Source: Nocardioides sp. JS614 (GTDB taxonomy: Bacteria > Actinomycetota > Actinomycetes > Propionibacteriales > Nocardioidaceae). Taken from it: a stretch of DNA of 64,000 nt. Location of the stretch: NCBI RefSeq assembly GCF_000015265.1, contig NC_008699.1, forward strand, positions 1,302,001 to 1,366,000, written 5' to 3'. The position numbers were made by a program, and so were the translations under genes. This document shows, one piece after another, positions 1 through 7,597 of this stretch. The notes beneath the pieces are model-generated. The model was not told where the DNA came from. It saw nothing but the letters and a program-made list of their open reading frames with translations, and ran no database searches. How positions within the stretch are numbered: position 1 is the first letter of the stretch; every line of letters starts with the position of its first letter.

Positions 1-1
1 C

Positions 2-1276
2 TGGCCGCTCGGCCTGGTCGTCGCCGCGACCGCGGCGCCGATCGTGTGGCTCTCGATGCGCTTCGAGCGGTCCTACGTGCTGGTCTCCCGCCGGGTCCAG
101 GACGAGCAGGGCGACCTCGCGACCCTGGCGGAGGAGGGCGCGGTCGGCATCCGCGTGATCAAGTCCTTCGGGCGCAGCGAGCACGTGTCCGCGCAGTACG
201 AAGCCGCCGCCCGCACCCTCCACGCGACCAGCATGGACAAGGTCCGCCTGTCGGCGAAGTTCTGGACCTTCCTCGAGGTGATCCCCAACCTGGCGGTGGT
301 CGTGGTGCTGCTGCTCGGCTCGATCGGCGTCGGCAAGGGCTACCTGACCCCCGGCGAGCTGGTCGCGTTCATCACCCTGATGCTCTCGCTGGTGTGGCCG
401 GTCGCCTCCCTCGGCGTCATCCTCGCGATGGCCCAGGAGGCGATGACCGCGGCCGCCCGGATCCTGGAGATCTTCGACACCGCACCGGCCATCGTGACCG
501 GCACCCGTGAGATCGAGCGGCCCCGCGGCCACGTGCGCTTCGAGCACGTCGACTTCGCGTTCCCCGACGCGCCCGGTGAGCTGGTGCTGCGCGACGTCAA
601 CCTCGACATCGCGCCGGGGGAGACCGTCGCGCTGGTCGGCGCGACCGGGTCCGGCAAGACCATCCTCACGGCGCTCGTGCCGAGGCTGTACGACGTCACC
701 GCCGGCCGGGTCACCATCGACGGCGTCGACGTCCGCGAGCTGCGCCTGAGCCACCTGCGCCAGCTCGTCGCGACCGCCTTCGAGGAGCCGACGCTGTTCT
801 CGATGAGCGCCCGGGAGAACCTCACCCTGGGCCGCGCCGACGCCACCGAGGAGGAGATCGAGTCCGCGCTCGAGGTCAGCCAGGCCGGGTTCGCCCGGGA
901 CCTGCCGTGGGCCCTGGACACCCGGATCGGCGAGCAGGGGATGGCGCTGTCCGGCGGCCAGCGCCAGCGCCTCGCCCTGGCCCGGGCGGTGCTCGCCCGT
1001 CCTCGGGTCCTCGTCCTCGACGACACACTCTCGGCGCTCGACGTGCACACCGAGCGGCTGGTCGAGGAGTCCCTGCGCCGGGTGCTCGCGGACACCACCG
1101 GCCTGGTGGTCGCCCACCGCGCCTCGACGGTGCTGCTCGCCGACTGGGTGGCGTTGATCCAGGACGGCACCGTCACCCACGTCGGCGATCACCGTGAGCT
1201 GCTCGCCACCGTGCCGGCCTACCAGGAGCTCCTGGCCGCCGAGGCCCTCGACGACACCGAGGGTGGTGCGGCATGA
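2..1276 (+). CDS. ABC exporter half-transporter (TMD-NBD), 5' end outside window
   Basis: Fused permease/ATPase of a type IV ABC exporter; the reading frame is open to the window edge, so the N-terminus is missing. Visible part: membrane helices at about codons 1-20 and 95-150, then the nucleotide-binding domain. Walker A GATGSGKT is at nt 638-661, the signature is LSGGQRQ and the H-loop is VVAHRAS. Two catalytic positions are unusual: the Q-loop glutamine is Glu (AFEEPTLF), and the residue after Walker B is Asp rather than Glu (VLVLDD, Asp at nt 1022-1024). The next gene, overlapping by 4 bp, has a canonical site. One degenerate plus one canonical site is the known pattern of heterodimeric exporters such as TM287/288, so the two probably form one transporter. 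Substrate (lipid, peptide or drug) cannot be read from sequence. Confidence 0.93.
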   Translation, partial: WPLGLVVAATAAPIVWLSMRFERSYVLVSRRVQDEQGDLATLAEEGAVGIRVIKSFGRSEHVSAQYEAAARTLHATSMDKVRLSAKFWTFLEVIPNLAVVVVLLLGSIGVGKGYLTPGELVAFITLMLSLVWPVASLGVILAMAQEAMTAAARILEIFDTAPAIVTGTREIERPRGHVRFEHVDFAFPDAPGELVLRDVNLDIAPGETVALVGATGSGKTILTALVPRLYDVTAGRVTIDGVDVRELRLSHLRQLVATAFEEPTLFSMSARENLTLGRADATEEEIESALEVSQAGFARDLPWALDTRIGEQGMALSGGQRQRLALARAVLARPRVLVLDDTLSALDVHTERLVEESLRRVLADTTGLVVAHRASTVLLADWVALIQDGTVTHVGDHRELLATVPAYQELLAAEALDDTEGGAA

Positions 1277-3132
1277 CGACCGGCCCCGGGAGCAACACCG
1301 ACGACGACACCGACGTCCGGCGCTGGCGGGGCGTGGCCGAGGTCGACGCCGACGAGGCGGCGGAGCGGATGACCGCCGGTCGGCTCGGGGGTGGCTCCGG
1401 ACGGCTGCTGCGCGAGCTGCTGGCGCCGTACCGCCGCGCCATCCAGGCCCTCGTGCTGATCGTGGTGGTCGAGAACGCCGCGCGGCTCTCGATCCCCTAC
1501 CTGGTCAAGGAGGGCATCGACACCGGCATCCCGCCGATCCAGGAGTCCGGCGACCTCGAGCCCCTGTTCCTCGTCGTCGGGGCGGTGCTCGTCGCCACGC
1601 TGGTGCAGGCCCTCTCGCGCAACCTGTTCCTCGTGCGCTCGGGCCGGATCGGCCAGGACGTGCTCTTCGAGGTGCGCCGCCGGGTCTTCCGTCACTTCCA
1701 GGTGCTCAGCCCGGCGTTCCACGACGGCTACACCTCCGGGCGGGTGATCTCGCGGCAGACCTCCGACGTGGACGCCATCTACGAGATGCTCGAGACCGGC
1801 TTCGACGGCCTGGTCACCGCCGCGCTCACCCTGGTCGGCACGGCCGGCATCCTGTTGCTCCTCGACGTCAAGCTCGGACTGGTCGCGCTGCTGTGCGGCC
1901 CGTTCCTCGCCTGGTTGACGAACTGGTTCCGCAAGGAGTCGGCGCGCAGCTACCAGGTCACCCGCGAGAAGGTCGCGCTGGTCATCGTCCACTTCGTCGA
2001 GTCGATGGGCGGCATCCGCGCGGTCCAGGCCTTCCGCCGCGAGCCACGCAACCAGGAGATCTTCGACGACGTCAACGACCAGTACCGCGCCGCCAACCTG
2101 GTGGCGTTCCGGCTGGTCGCCTGGTTCATGCCCGGCATCCGCCTGATCGGCAACGTCACCATCGCGCTGGTGCTGCTCTACGGCGGCTACCGCGCCTACC
2201 AGGGCGAGGTCACCGTCGGCGTGCTCGCCGCGTTCCTGCTGTACCTGCGGCAGTTCTTCGAGCCGATGATGGAGATCTCGCAGTTCTACAACACCTTCCA
2301 GTCCGCGTCGGCCGCGCTCGACAAGCTCGCCGGCGTGCTGGACCAGGAGCCCGGCGTACCCGAACCGCAGCGTCCGCGCGACCTGCCGGAGGCCCGCGGC
2401 GAGCTGCGCTTCGAGCACGTCGGCTTCGCGTACGTCGAGGGCCGGCCGGTGCTGCCCGACCTCGACCTCACCGTGCCCGCCGGGCAGACCCTCGCGCTGG
2501 TCGGCACCACCGGCGCCGGCAAGACCACCCTCGCCAAGCTGGCCACGCGCTTCTACGACCCCACCTCGGGGCGGGTGCTGCTCGACGGCGTCGACCTGCG
2601 CGAGCTGGCCTCGGACACGCTGCGCGACCGGGTCGTGATGGTCACCCAGGAGAACTACCTGTTCTCGGGCAGCGTCGCCGACAACATCCGCTTCGGCCGC
2701 CCGACGGCCACCCGGGAGGAGGTGGTCGCCGCGGCGCGGGCGCTGGGTGCCGACGACTTCATCCGGACGCTGCCCGCGGGCTACGACACCGACGTCAGCA
2801 ACCGCGGCGGCCGGCTCAGCGCCGGCCAGCGCCAGCTGGTGGCGTTCGCCCGGGCGTTCCTCGCCGACCCCGCGGTGCTGATCCTCGACGAGGCGACCTC
2901 CTCGCTGGACATCCCGAGCGAGCGCCTGGTCCAGCGGGCGCTGCGCACCGTCCTCGCCGGCCGCACCGCCGTGATCATCGCCCACCGGCTCTCGACCGTG
3001 GAGATCGCCGATCGGGTGATCGTCATGGAGCACGGCCGGATCGTCGAGGACGGCTCGCCCGCGGAGCTGGTCGCCGGCGGGTCGGGCCGCTTCTCCGACC
3101 TCCACCGCGCCTGGCTCGACTCGCTCGCGTGA
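1273..3132 (+). CDS. ABC exporter half-transporter (TMD-NBD), canonical ATPase site
   Basis: Full-length 619-residue half-transporter. A hydrophilic N-terminal extension of about 55 residues precedes six predicted membrane helices (about residues 60-330) and a C-terminal ATPase domain. Walker A GTTGAGKT is at about residues 410-417, the Q-loop is VTQENYLF, the signature is LSAGQRQ, Walker B ILDEA (catalytic Glu about residue 540), and the H-loop is IIAHRLSTVE. All catalytic positions are intact, in contrast to the upstream partner. The ATG lies in an ATGA overlap with that gene, which implies translational coupling and a 1:1 heterodimer in the cytoplasmic membrane. Transcription probably ends at the long inverted repeat just downstream (3171-3226). 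Substrate not inferable. Confidence 0.95.
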   Translation: MTTGPGSNTDDDTDVRRWRGVAEVDADEAAERMTAGRLGGGSGRLLRELLAPYRRAIQALVLIVVVENAARLSIPYLVKEGIDTGIPPIQESGDLEPLFLVVGAVLVATLVQALSRNLFLVRSGRIGQDVLFEVRRRVFRHFQVLSPAFHDGYTSGRVISRQTSDVDAIYEMLETGFDGLVTAALTLVGTAGILLLLDVKLGLVALLCGPFLAWLTNWFRKESARSYQVTREKVALVIVHFVESMGGIRAVQAFRREPRNQEIFDDVNDQYRAANLVAFRLVAWFMPGIRLIGNVTIALVLLYGGYRAYQGEVTVGVLAAFLLYLRQFFEPMMEISQFYNTFQSASAALDKLAGVLDQEPGVPEPQRPRDLPEARGELRFEHVGFAYVEGRPVLPDLDLTVPAGQTLALVGTTGAGKTTLAKLATRFYDPTSGRVLLDGVDLRELASDTLRDRVVMVTQENYLFSGSVADNIRFGRPTATREEVVAAARALGADDFIRTLPAGYDTDVSNRGGRLSAGQRQLVAFARAFLADPAVLILDEATSSLDIPSERLVQRALRTVLAGRTAVIIAHRLSTVEIADRVIVMEHGRIVEDGSPAELVAGGSGRFSDLHRAWLDSLA

Positions 3133-3170
3133 CCGTCCGGCCCTCTGCCGCGGCTCCCGAAATGCTGTCG

Positions 3171-3226
3171 TTTGGTCACCAACGGCGGGACCTGGATGGG
3201 GCGAGGTCCCGCCGTTGGTGACCAAA
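3171..3226. repeat. Perfect 23-bp inverted repeat, possible terminator
   Basis: Arms at 3171-3193 and 3204-3226 are exact reverse complements and are separated by 10 bases. The arms start and end with TTTGGTCACC/GGTGACCAAA and have a GC-rich centre. It sits 38 bp after the ABC operon and 61 bp before the amidase gene. As RNA it would form a very stable hairpin, but no T-run follows, so it may be a factor-assisted terminator, an mRNA-stabilising hairpin or a protein-binding site. Its length and perfection exceed an ordinary terminator. Confidence 0.8.
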
Positions 3227-3287
3227 CCACAAGGTTTCCGGACCACCGAGCCGCGCGATCGGCCCCGCCAGCCCATAGCCTGGGCGC

Positions 3288-4688
3288 ATGACCGATCTCT
3301 CCCGAGCCGGGGTGGCCGAGACCGCACGACTGGTCGCGGGGGGTGAGGCCTCGGCGCGCGGCGTGGTCGAGCACGCCCTGGCCCGTATGGAGGAGCGCGA
3401 CCGCGGGCTGAACGCCATCTCCCAGCTCCTGGTCGACGCGGCGATCGCGGAGGCGCAGGCGCGCGACGAGGCGCTGGTCGCCGGCGGTCCGATCGGCCCG
3501 CTGCACGGCGTACCGGTCGTGATCAAGGAGGAGATCGACGTCGCCGGCACGGTGACCACGTTCGGCGGCGAGGCCAACTCGACGCCGGCCGACGCGGACG
3601 CCGAGGTGGTACGCCGACTCCGCGCGGCCGGTGCGGTGATCGTCGCCAAGACGACCATGCCGGAGTTCGGGGCGTTCCCGTTCACCGAGTCCGCCTCACG
3701 CGGTGTGACCCGCAACCCCTGGGACCCGAGCCGCACCCCGGGCGGCTCCAGCGGAGGGACCGCCGTGGCGGTCTCGGCCGGAATGGTGCCGGCCGGCATG
3801 GGTGGGGACGGCGGCGGCTCGATCCGGATCCCGAGCGCCAGCTGCGGGCTGTTCGGGCTCAAGCCCCAGCGCGGCCGGGTGACCACCGCCCCGCACCCGC
3901 ACCTGTGGTGGGCGCTGGGCACCGCCGGGCCGCTGACCCGCAGCGTGCTCGACAGCGCGCTGGTCTACGACGCGATCCGCGGCAACGTCGCCGGCGACCT
4001 CTACACCGCCGGCGGCGACGAGCCGTTCGTGGCGGCCGCCGGCCGCGAGCCGGGGCGGCTGCGGATCGGCTGGTCGGTCAAGCCGGTGACCCTGGGCGTG
4101 CGCCCCGACCCGGTGCACGTCCGCGCGGTCGAGGACACCGCCCGGCTGCTGACCGACCTGGGCCACGACGTCCGGGAGGTCGACCCGCGCTACCCGGACC
4201 CGACGGCCGCGTTCGTGCCGCAGTTCTTCGCCGGCATCCGCACCGAGGCCGACCAGGTCGAGCACTTCGAGCGGCTCGAGCGCCGCACCCGCGAGACCTA
4301 CCGGCTCGGGTCCTGGGTGACGCCCAAGGTCATCGACCGCGCGCTCCGCACGACCGAGCAGGTCGCCGCCAAGGCGAACCGGGTCTTCGAGGACGTCGAC
4401 GTGCTGCTCACCCCGGCGATCGCGCACCGGCCGCCCCGCGTCGGCCGCCTCGACGGCGTCGGCACCGTGCGCGCCTCGCTGCGGGCGATGCCCTCGATCG
4501 CCTACGCCGCGCTCTGGAACGTGGCCGGCAACCCGGCTGCGTCGGTGCCCTGCGGCCTCGCTGCGGACGGCCTCCCGGTCGCCGTGCAGCTGGTCGGCCG
4601 TACCGACGACGAGGCGACCTTGTTCTCCCTCTCCGCGCAGCTCGAGGCCGCCCGGCCGTGGCCGCTGCTCGCGGGCGACCCCGCCTGA
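3288..4688 (+). CDS. Amidase signature family hydrolase
   Basis: Amidase of 466 residues, a usual length for the amidase signature family, which hydrolyses amide bonds of varied substrates (the GatA fold). The Ser-cisSer-Lys triad is visible: Lys80 in VIKEEID, cis-Ser154 in PGGSSGGT, and nucleophile Ser178 in DGGGSIRIP. The glycine-rich signature covers about residues 150-190. No signal peptide is seen, so it is cytoplasmic. No gatB or gatC is adjacent, and the specificity loops differ from GatA, so a catabolic or detoxifying amidase is more likely than tRNA amidotransferase; the substrate is unknown. The ATG at 3288 starts at the conserved N-terminal helix. The stop TGA shares a base with the start of the next remnant gene. 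Confidence 0.92.
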   Translation: MTDLSRAGVAETARLVAGGEASARGVVEHALARMEERDRGLNAISQLLVDAAIAEAQARDEALVAGGPIGPLHGVPVVIKEEIDVAGTVTTFGGEANSTPADADAEVVRRLRAAGAVIVAKTTMPEFGAFPFTESASRGVTRNPWDPSRTPGGSSGGTAVAVSAGMVPAGMGGDGGGSIRIPSASCGLFGLKPQRGRVTTAPHPHLWWALGTAGPLTRSVLDSALVYDAIRGNVAGDLYTAGGDEPFVAAAGREPGRLRIGWSVKPVTLGVRPDPVHVRAVEDTARLLTDLGHDVREVDPRYPDPTAAFVPQFFAGIRTEADQVEHFERLERRTRETYRLGSWVTPKVIDRALRTTEQVAAKANRVFEDVDVLLTPAIAHRPPRVGRLDGVGTVRASLRAMPSIAYAALWNVAGNPAASVPCGLAADGLPVAVQLVGRTDDEATLFSLSAQLEAARPWPLLAGDPA

Positions 4689-4885
4689 TGCCGGCGATCG
4701 CGGTCGCCGACCTCACCATGACGTACGGCGAGCTGCGGGCGGTCGACGGCGTCAGGCTCCAGGTCGGCGAGGGCGAGTTCTTCGGCATCCTCGGCCGCGG
4801 CCCTGCCCCGATGGGCATCCTCGCGGCGTTCGCGGTTGTGGTCACCCTCGTCGCCGCCCGGCTGTTCTGCTGGGAGACCACCTGA
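4688..4885 (+). pseudogene. ABC-2 transporter deletion scar (ATPase N-terminus joined to permease C-terminus)
   Basis: This 65-residue frame is a chimera. Residues 1-37 match the start of an ABC-2 type ATPase (AIAVADLTMTYGELRAVDGV, ending FFGILG just where Walker A should begin). From about residue 40 the sequence becomes a hydrophobic helix (MGILAAFAVVVTLVAARLF) ending in a short polar tail, as at the C-terminus of an ABC-2 permease. Walker A, signature and Walker B are all absent. The simplest reading is an in-frame deletion between the ATPase and permease genes of a former drug exporter, with the join near nt 4796-4808. The start ATG overlaps the amidase stop (TGATG), so the scar is probably still translated. 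The function is presumably lost. An unrelated small membrane protein is possible but less likely. Confidence 0.7.
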
Positions 4886-4906
4886 GGCGAGCGGCGTGCC
4901 CTTGGT

Positions 4907-5000
4907 CGGTTTCCCCGGTGAACCGGGGAAACCGGAACTGTTGGGCCGAAGTTTCGGGCCAGAAGTTCCAACTTCCCCGGTGAACCGGGGAAACCGGAAC
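4907..5000. repeat. REP-like palindromic repeat cluster (two units)
   Basis: A perfect 13-bp inverted repeat (4907-4919 / 4922-4934) reads cGGTTTCCCCGGT-ga-ACCGGGGAAACCg. Its 28-bp core (4911-4938) recurs as an exact direct repeat at 4973-5000. The spacer contains a second, imperfect stem (GGAACT with AGTTCC). A near-identical element lies 18.8 kb away at 23829-23880. Both copies are intergenic and close to gene ends, as for REP/BIME elements. No transposase is adjacent. Confidence 0.82.
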
Positions 5001-5022
5001 CGGCGCTGAGCCCAGGGGCGGC

Positions 5023-5910
5023 TCAGGAGGCGAGCTCGTCACGGGCATCGGCCACCTCGTCGGCCACGAACCGCACCACGCTCGCGACGACGTCAGGATC
5101 GGCCAGCACCCGGCTGTGGCCCAGGCCGCGGGTCTCCAGGTACGTCGCGCCCGGCCAGCCGGCGGCGAGCTCGCGGGCGAGACCGGTGCCGACGCTGCGG
5201 TCGTCGCGGTCCTGCACGACCAGCGCCTCGGGCAGGCCCGGACGCTCGGCGAGCAGCAGCGTCTGGAGCTCGTCGGGGCGGTAGCCCGTCCGCTCCTCGA
5301 CCAGCCGCTCGGTGTGCCGCTGGACCCGGTCGCCGAAGCCGAGGAGCCGGCGGAAGTACGCCGTGAACCCCGGGACGCCGTCCACGGGCGCGACGAGCAC
5401 CACCCGTTCGGCGGTGAACCAGCCGTCCCGCAGGGCGAGGAGCAGGGAGAGCGTGCCGAGCGAGTGGGCCACGACCGCCCGCGCCGGGCCGAACTCCGCG
5501 ACCACGGCGTCCAGGGCCTGGGCGAGCTCGACCGCGTCGGTCGTCTCCGGACCGTGCCGGCCCGCGTCCGAGCGGCCGTGGGAGGGCCCGTCGTACGCCA
5601 CGACCCGGTGCCCGGCGGCGACCAGCGGCTCGACGAAGTGCCGCATCTGGTCGCCGTTGCCGCCCCAGCCGTGCACCAGGTAGACCGGCGGACCCTCGCC
5701 CCAGACCTGACCGCGCAGGGTGCGGCCCTGCCAGCGCACCTCGAACGGGGCGCCGGTCGGCGCGACCAGCGGCATGCCGCGCGGGATCCGGAACCAGATC
5801 CGGATCACGAGCCGGGCGCCGAGCCCCGGCGCCACCCGGTCGAGCAGCCCGAAGCCAATCCGGATAATAGAACGAACGATCGTGCGTTTCTGAGCGCCTG
5901 ACGATGCCAT
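5023..5910 (-). CDS. Alpha/beta hydrolase
   Basis: Alpha/beta hydrolase of 295 residues. Oxyanion-hole HGWGG at about 80-84, nucleophile elbow AHSLG with Ser150, likely acid Asp237 (DRDDRSVG) and His265 (GLGHS) give a complete triad. An N-terminal hydrophobic/basic stretch (residues 10-45) could associate with the membrane, but no cleavable signal peptide is clear. ATG at 5910 follows a good ribosome binding site (GAGAGGA). The first 18 codons have many A/T third bases, unlike the rest, and contain a 16-bp palindrome (5872-5887), so the 5' end may double as an operator. It lies 49 bp downstream of a TetR gene on the same strand, probably co-transcribed. Substrate unknown; esterase or lipase-like activity is an inference. 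Confidence 0.88.
   Translation of the reverse strand: MASSGAQKRTIVRSIIRIGFGLLDRVAPGLGARLVIRIWFRIPRGMPLVAPTGAPFEVRWQGRTLRGQVWGEGPPVYLVHGWGGNGDQMRHFVEPLVAAGHRVVAYDGPSHGRSDAGRHGPETTDAVELAQALDAVVAEFGPARAVVAHSLGTLSLLLALRDGWFTAERVVLVAPVDGVPGFTAYFRRLLGFGDRVQRHTERLVEERTGYRPDELQTLLLAERPGLPEALVVQDRDDRSVGTGLARELAAGWPGATYLETRGLGHSRVLADPDVVASVVRFVADEVADARDELAS
5872..5887. promoter_or_regulatory. Possible operator palindrome inside hydrolase 5' end
   Basis: ACGAACGATCGTGCGT is symmetric at 14 of 16 positions and sits in an unusually AT-rich patch within the first codons of the hydrolase gene. The neighbouring TetR gene makes an operator plausible, but the sequence differs from the palindrome in the divergent TetR/SDR promoter, so the binding protein is uncertain. 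Confidence 0.35.
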
Positions 5911-5959
5911 GGCGGTTCCTCTCGGGGGATGGGGCGGTGGTGGGTCCGGGGCGGTGGGG

Positions 5960-6550
5960 TCAGCGCGGGCGGGCCGACTCGACGAGCCGCTCGAAGGCGG
6001 TGCGGGCGCGGTCGGTGGCGTCGGGGACGCGCAGCATCCGGCAGCTGTGGTGGTGGGTGAGCATGATCCCTTCGAGCTCGAAGGCGAACTGCTCGAGGTC
6101 GAGGTCGGCGGCGAAGTCGCCCTCGGCGACCGCCGTGGCCACGATCGTCATCACGGACTCGGCCTTGTCACGCTCCGAGCGGAGCAGCTCCTCGCGGACC
6201 GGGCCGTCCTGGTCGTCGAACTCGCTCACGGCGTCGACGAACAGGCAGCCACCGGCGAGGCCGCCCTGCTGCCAGGCCAGCCAGTGCTCGAAGAGCGCGC
6301 GGACCCGCTGCTCTCCGCGGGGGGTGGCGACGGTGGGCCGCAGCACCCGGTCGACGAAGCGCTCCCGGGCGCGGCCCAGGACGCCGATCTGCAGCGTCTC
6401 CTTGGAGGAGAAGTGGCCGAACAGGCCGCTCTTGGACAGCCCGGTCTGGGTGGCCAGGGTGCCGATCGTCAGCCCGCCCAGGCCCACGCGGGAGGCCAGG
6501 TCGGCCGCCTCGTCGAGGATCGCGGCACGGGTCTCGGTGCCCTTGCTCAT
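5960..6550 (-). CDS. TetR family transcriptional regulator
   Basis: TetR-type repressor of 196 residues. The N-terminal helix-turn-helix (about residues 7-50) has the family pattern LTIGTLATQTGLSKSGLFGH followed by FSSKETL. The C-terminal ligand domain is all-helical and of normal length. ATG at 6550 fits the usual short N-terminus before the first helix. The gene is divergent from a short-chain dehydrogenase (6630), and an 18-bp palindrome lies between them (6564-6581). It is 49 bp upstream of an alpha/beta hydrolase on the same strand. It likely represses itself and the dehydrogenase, and perhaps the hydrolase, in response to a small hydrophobic ligand; the ligand is not inferable. Confidence 0.93.
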   Translation of the reverse strand: MSKGTETRAAILDEAADLASRVGLGGLTIGTLATQTGLSKSGLFGHFSSKETLQIGVLGRARERFVDRVLRPTVATPRGEQRVRALFEHWLAWQQGGLAGGCLFVDAVSEFDDQDGPVREELLRSERDKAESVMTIVATAVAEGDFAADLDLEQFAFELEGIMLTHHHSCRMLRVPDATDRARTAFERLVESARPR

Positions 6551-6563
6551 GACCCAAGAAAAG

Positions 6564-6581
6564 CACGACCGTTCGGACGTG
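6564..6581. promoter_or_regulatory. Probable TetR operator between tetR and SDR genes
   Basis: CACGACCGTTCGGACGTG is an 18-bp interrupted palindrome of form CACGnCCGnnCGGnCGTG, centred in the 79-bp divergent intergenic region, 14 bp from the tetR start. Size, symmetry and place fit a TetR-dimer operator acting on both promoters. Confidence 0.6.
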
Positions 6582-6629
6582 TCAACGCCCGCGCGCCTCG
6601 TGCGTCCGGCTCCGCTACGGTCCTGGCCC

Positions 6630-7496
6630 ATGGGACTGCTGCTCGCCACGCCGCGGGCGCGCGCCGCCCGGGCGCTGCGCCGACTCGTCCACGACCCGGC
6701 CAGCCCGCTCGCCGGGCGCACCGTGCTGGTCACCGGGGCGTCCTCCGGGATCGGGGAGGCGACCGCCCGCGAGGTGGCCCGGGCCGGAGCGACCGTCCTC
6801 CTCGTGGCGCGCCGCGCCGAGGAGCTCGAGCGGGTCCGGCAGGAGATCGAGGAGGCCGGCGGCCGGGCCTCGGCGTACCCCTGCGACCTGACCGACGGCG
6901 ACGCCGTCGACGCGCTGGTCGCGCAGGTGCTGGCCGAGCACGGCGTCGTCGACTACCTGGTCAACAACGCCGGCCGGTCGATCCGGCGGTCACTGGACCT
7001 CACCCAGGACCGGTTCCACGACTTCGAGCGCACGATGGCGATCAACTACTTCGGACCCGTGCGCCTCACGATGGGCCTCCTGCCGGCGATGCGCGAGCAG
7101 GGCTTCGGACACGTCGTCAACGTGCTCAGCTGGGGCGTGCAGATGAAGGCACCGAAGTTCAGCGCCTACCTCGCCTCGAAGACCGCGCTCGACACGTGGA
7201 GCCGGATCGCGGGTCGGGAGACGTACGGCGACGGGGTCACCTTCACCAACATCCGGTTCTCGCTGGTGCGTACCGCGATGTCCGCGCCGACCGAGGCGTA
7301 CGCCGGGCGCGGCGCCAGCCCCGAGCAGGCCGCCGCGCGGGTGCTGCGCGCGCTGGAGGACCGGCCGGTGACGCTGAACACCCGCGCCGGGGACGTGGGC
7401 GAGCTGCTCAACATCCTCGCGCCCCGCCTCAGCGACTGGCTCTACCACCGCTTCGACGCGGTGTTCCCCGACTCCAAGGCCGCCCGCGGCGACTGA
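6630..7496 (+). CDS. Short-chain dehydrogenase/reductase
   Basis: Classical SDR of 288 residues. A 30-residue basic, amphipathic N-terminal extension precedes the Rossmann fold. The cofactor motif TGASSGIGEA starts at about residue 35, followed by NNAGRS, catalytic Ser167, Tyr180 and Lys184 (YLASK). Arg after the second strand (VARRAEE) favours NADP(H). ATG at 6630 is the first start downstream of the operator. The C-terminal part resembles SDRs that act on lipophilic substrates, and the basic N-terminus could bind membranes, but the substrate is unknown. It is divergent from its likely TetR regulator. Transcription ends at the hairpin element 7503-7580, shared with the convergent VOC gene. 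Confidence 0.92.
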   Translation: MGLLLATPRARAARALRRLVHDPASPLAGRTVLVTGASSGIGEATAREVARAGATVLLVARRAEELERVRQEIEEAGGRASAYPCDLTDGDAVDALVAQVLAEHGVVDYLVNNAGRSIRRSLDLTQDRFHDFERTMAINYFGPVRLTMGLLPAMREQGFGHVVNVLSWGVQMKAPKFSAYLASKTALDTWSRIAGRETYGDGVTFTNIRFSLVRTAMSAPTEAYAGRGASPEQAAARVLRALEDRPVTLNTRAGDVGELLNILAPRLSDWLYHRFDAVFPDSKAARGD

Positions 7497-7502
7497 CGCG
7501 AC

Positions 7503-7580
7503 TGCTGTAACGCCGTGTTACCCCTTCCTCCCACCGTGCTGCAGCACGGTCGGTAGGACCGGTAACCGGGCGTTACAGCA
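7503..7580. terminator. Complex nested inverted repeat between convergent genes
   Basis: The outer arms TGCTGTAACGCC (7503-7514) and its exact complement (7569-7580) enclose a second stem (GTTACC 7517-7522 with GGTAAC 7561-7566) and a central 18-bp perfect palindrome (7533-7550). It fills the gap between the SDR (+, ends 7496) and the VOC gene (-, ends 7598), so it probably works as a bidirectional terminator. It lacks a strong T-run. Confidence 0.65.
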
Positions 7581-7597
7581 AGAAGGGGGCCGGGCGC

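Noticed and set aside
1219..3327. Long minus-strand open frame (702 codons)
   Set aside because: Shadow of the ABC exporter genes; low-complexity composition, no start context or motifs.
4907..5000. CRISPR-like repeats
   Set aside because: Only two units in a row, the repeats are palindromic and a diverged copy exists elsewhere; no spacer regularity and no cas genes.
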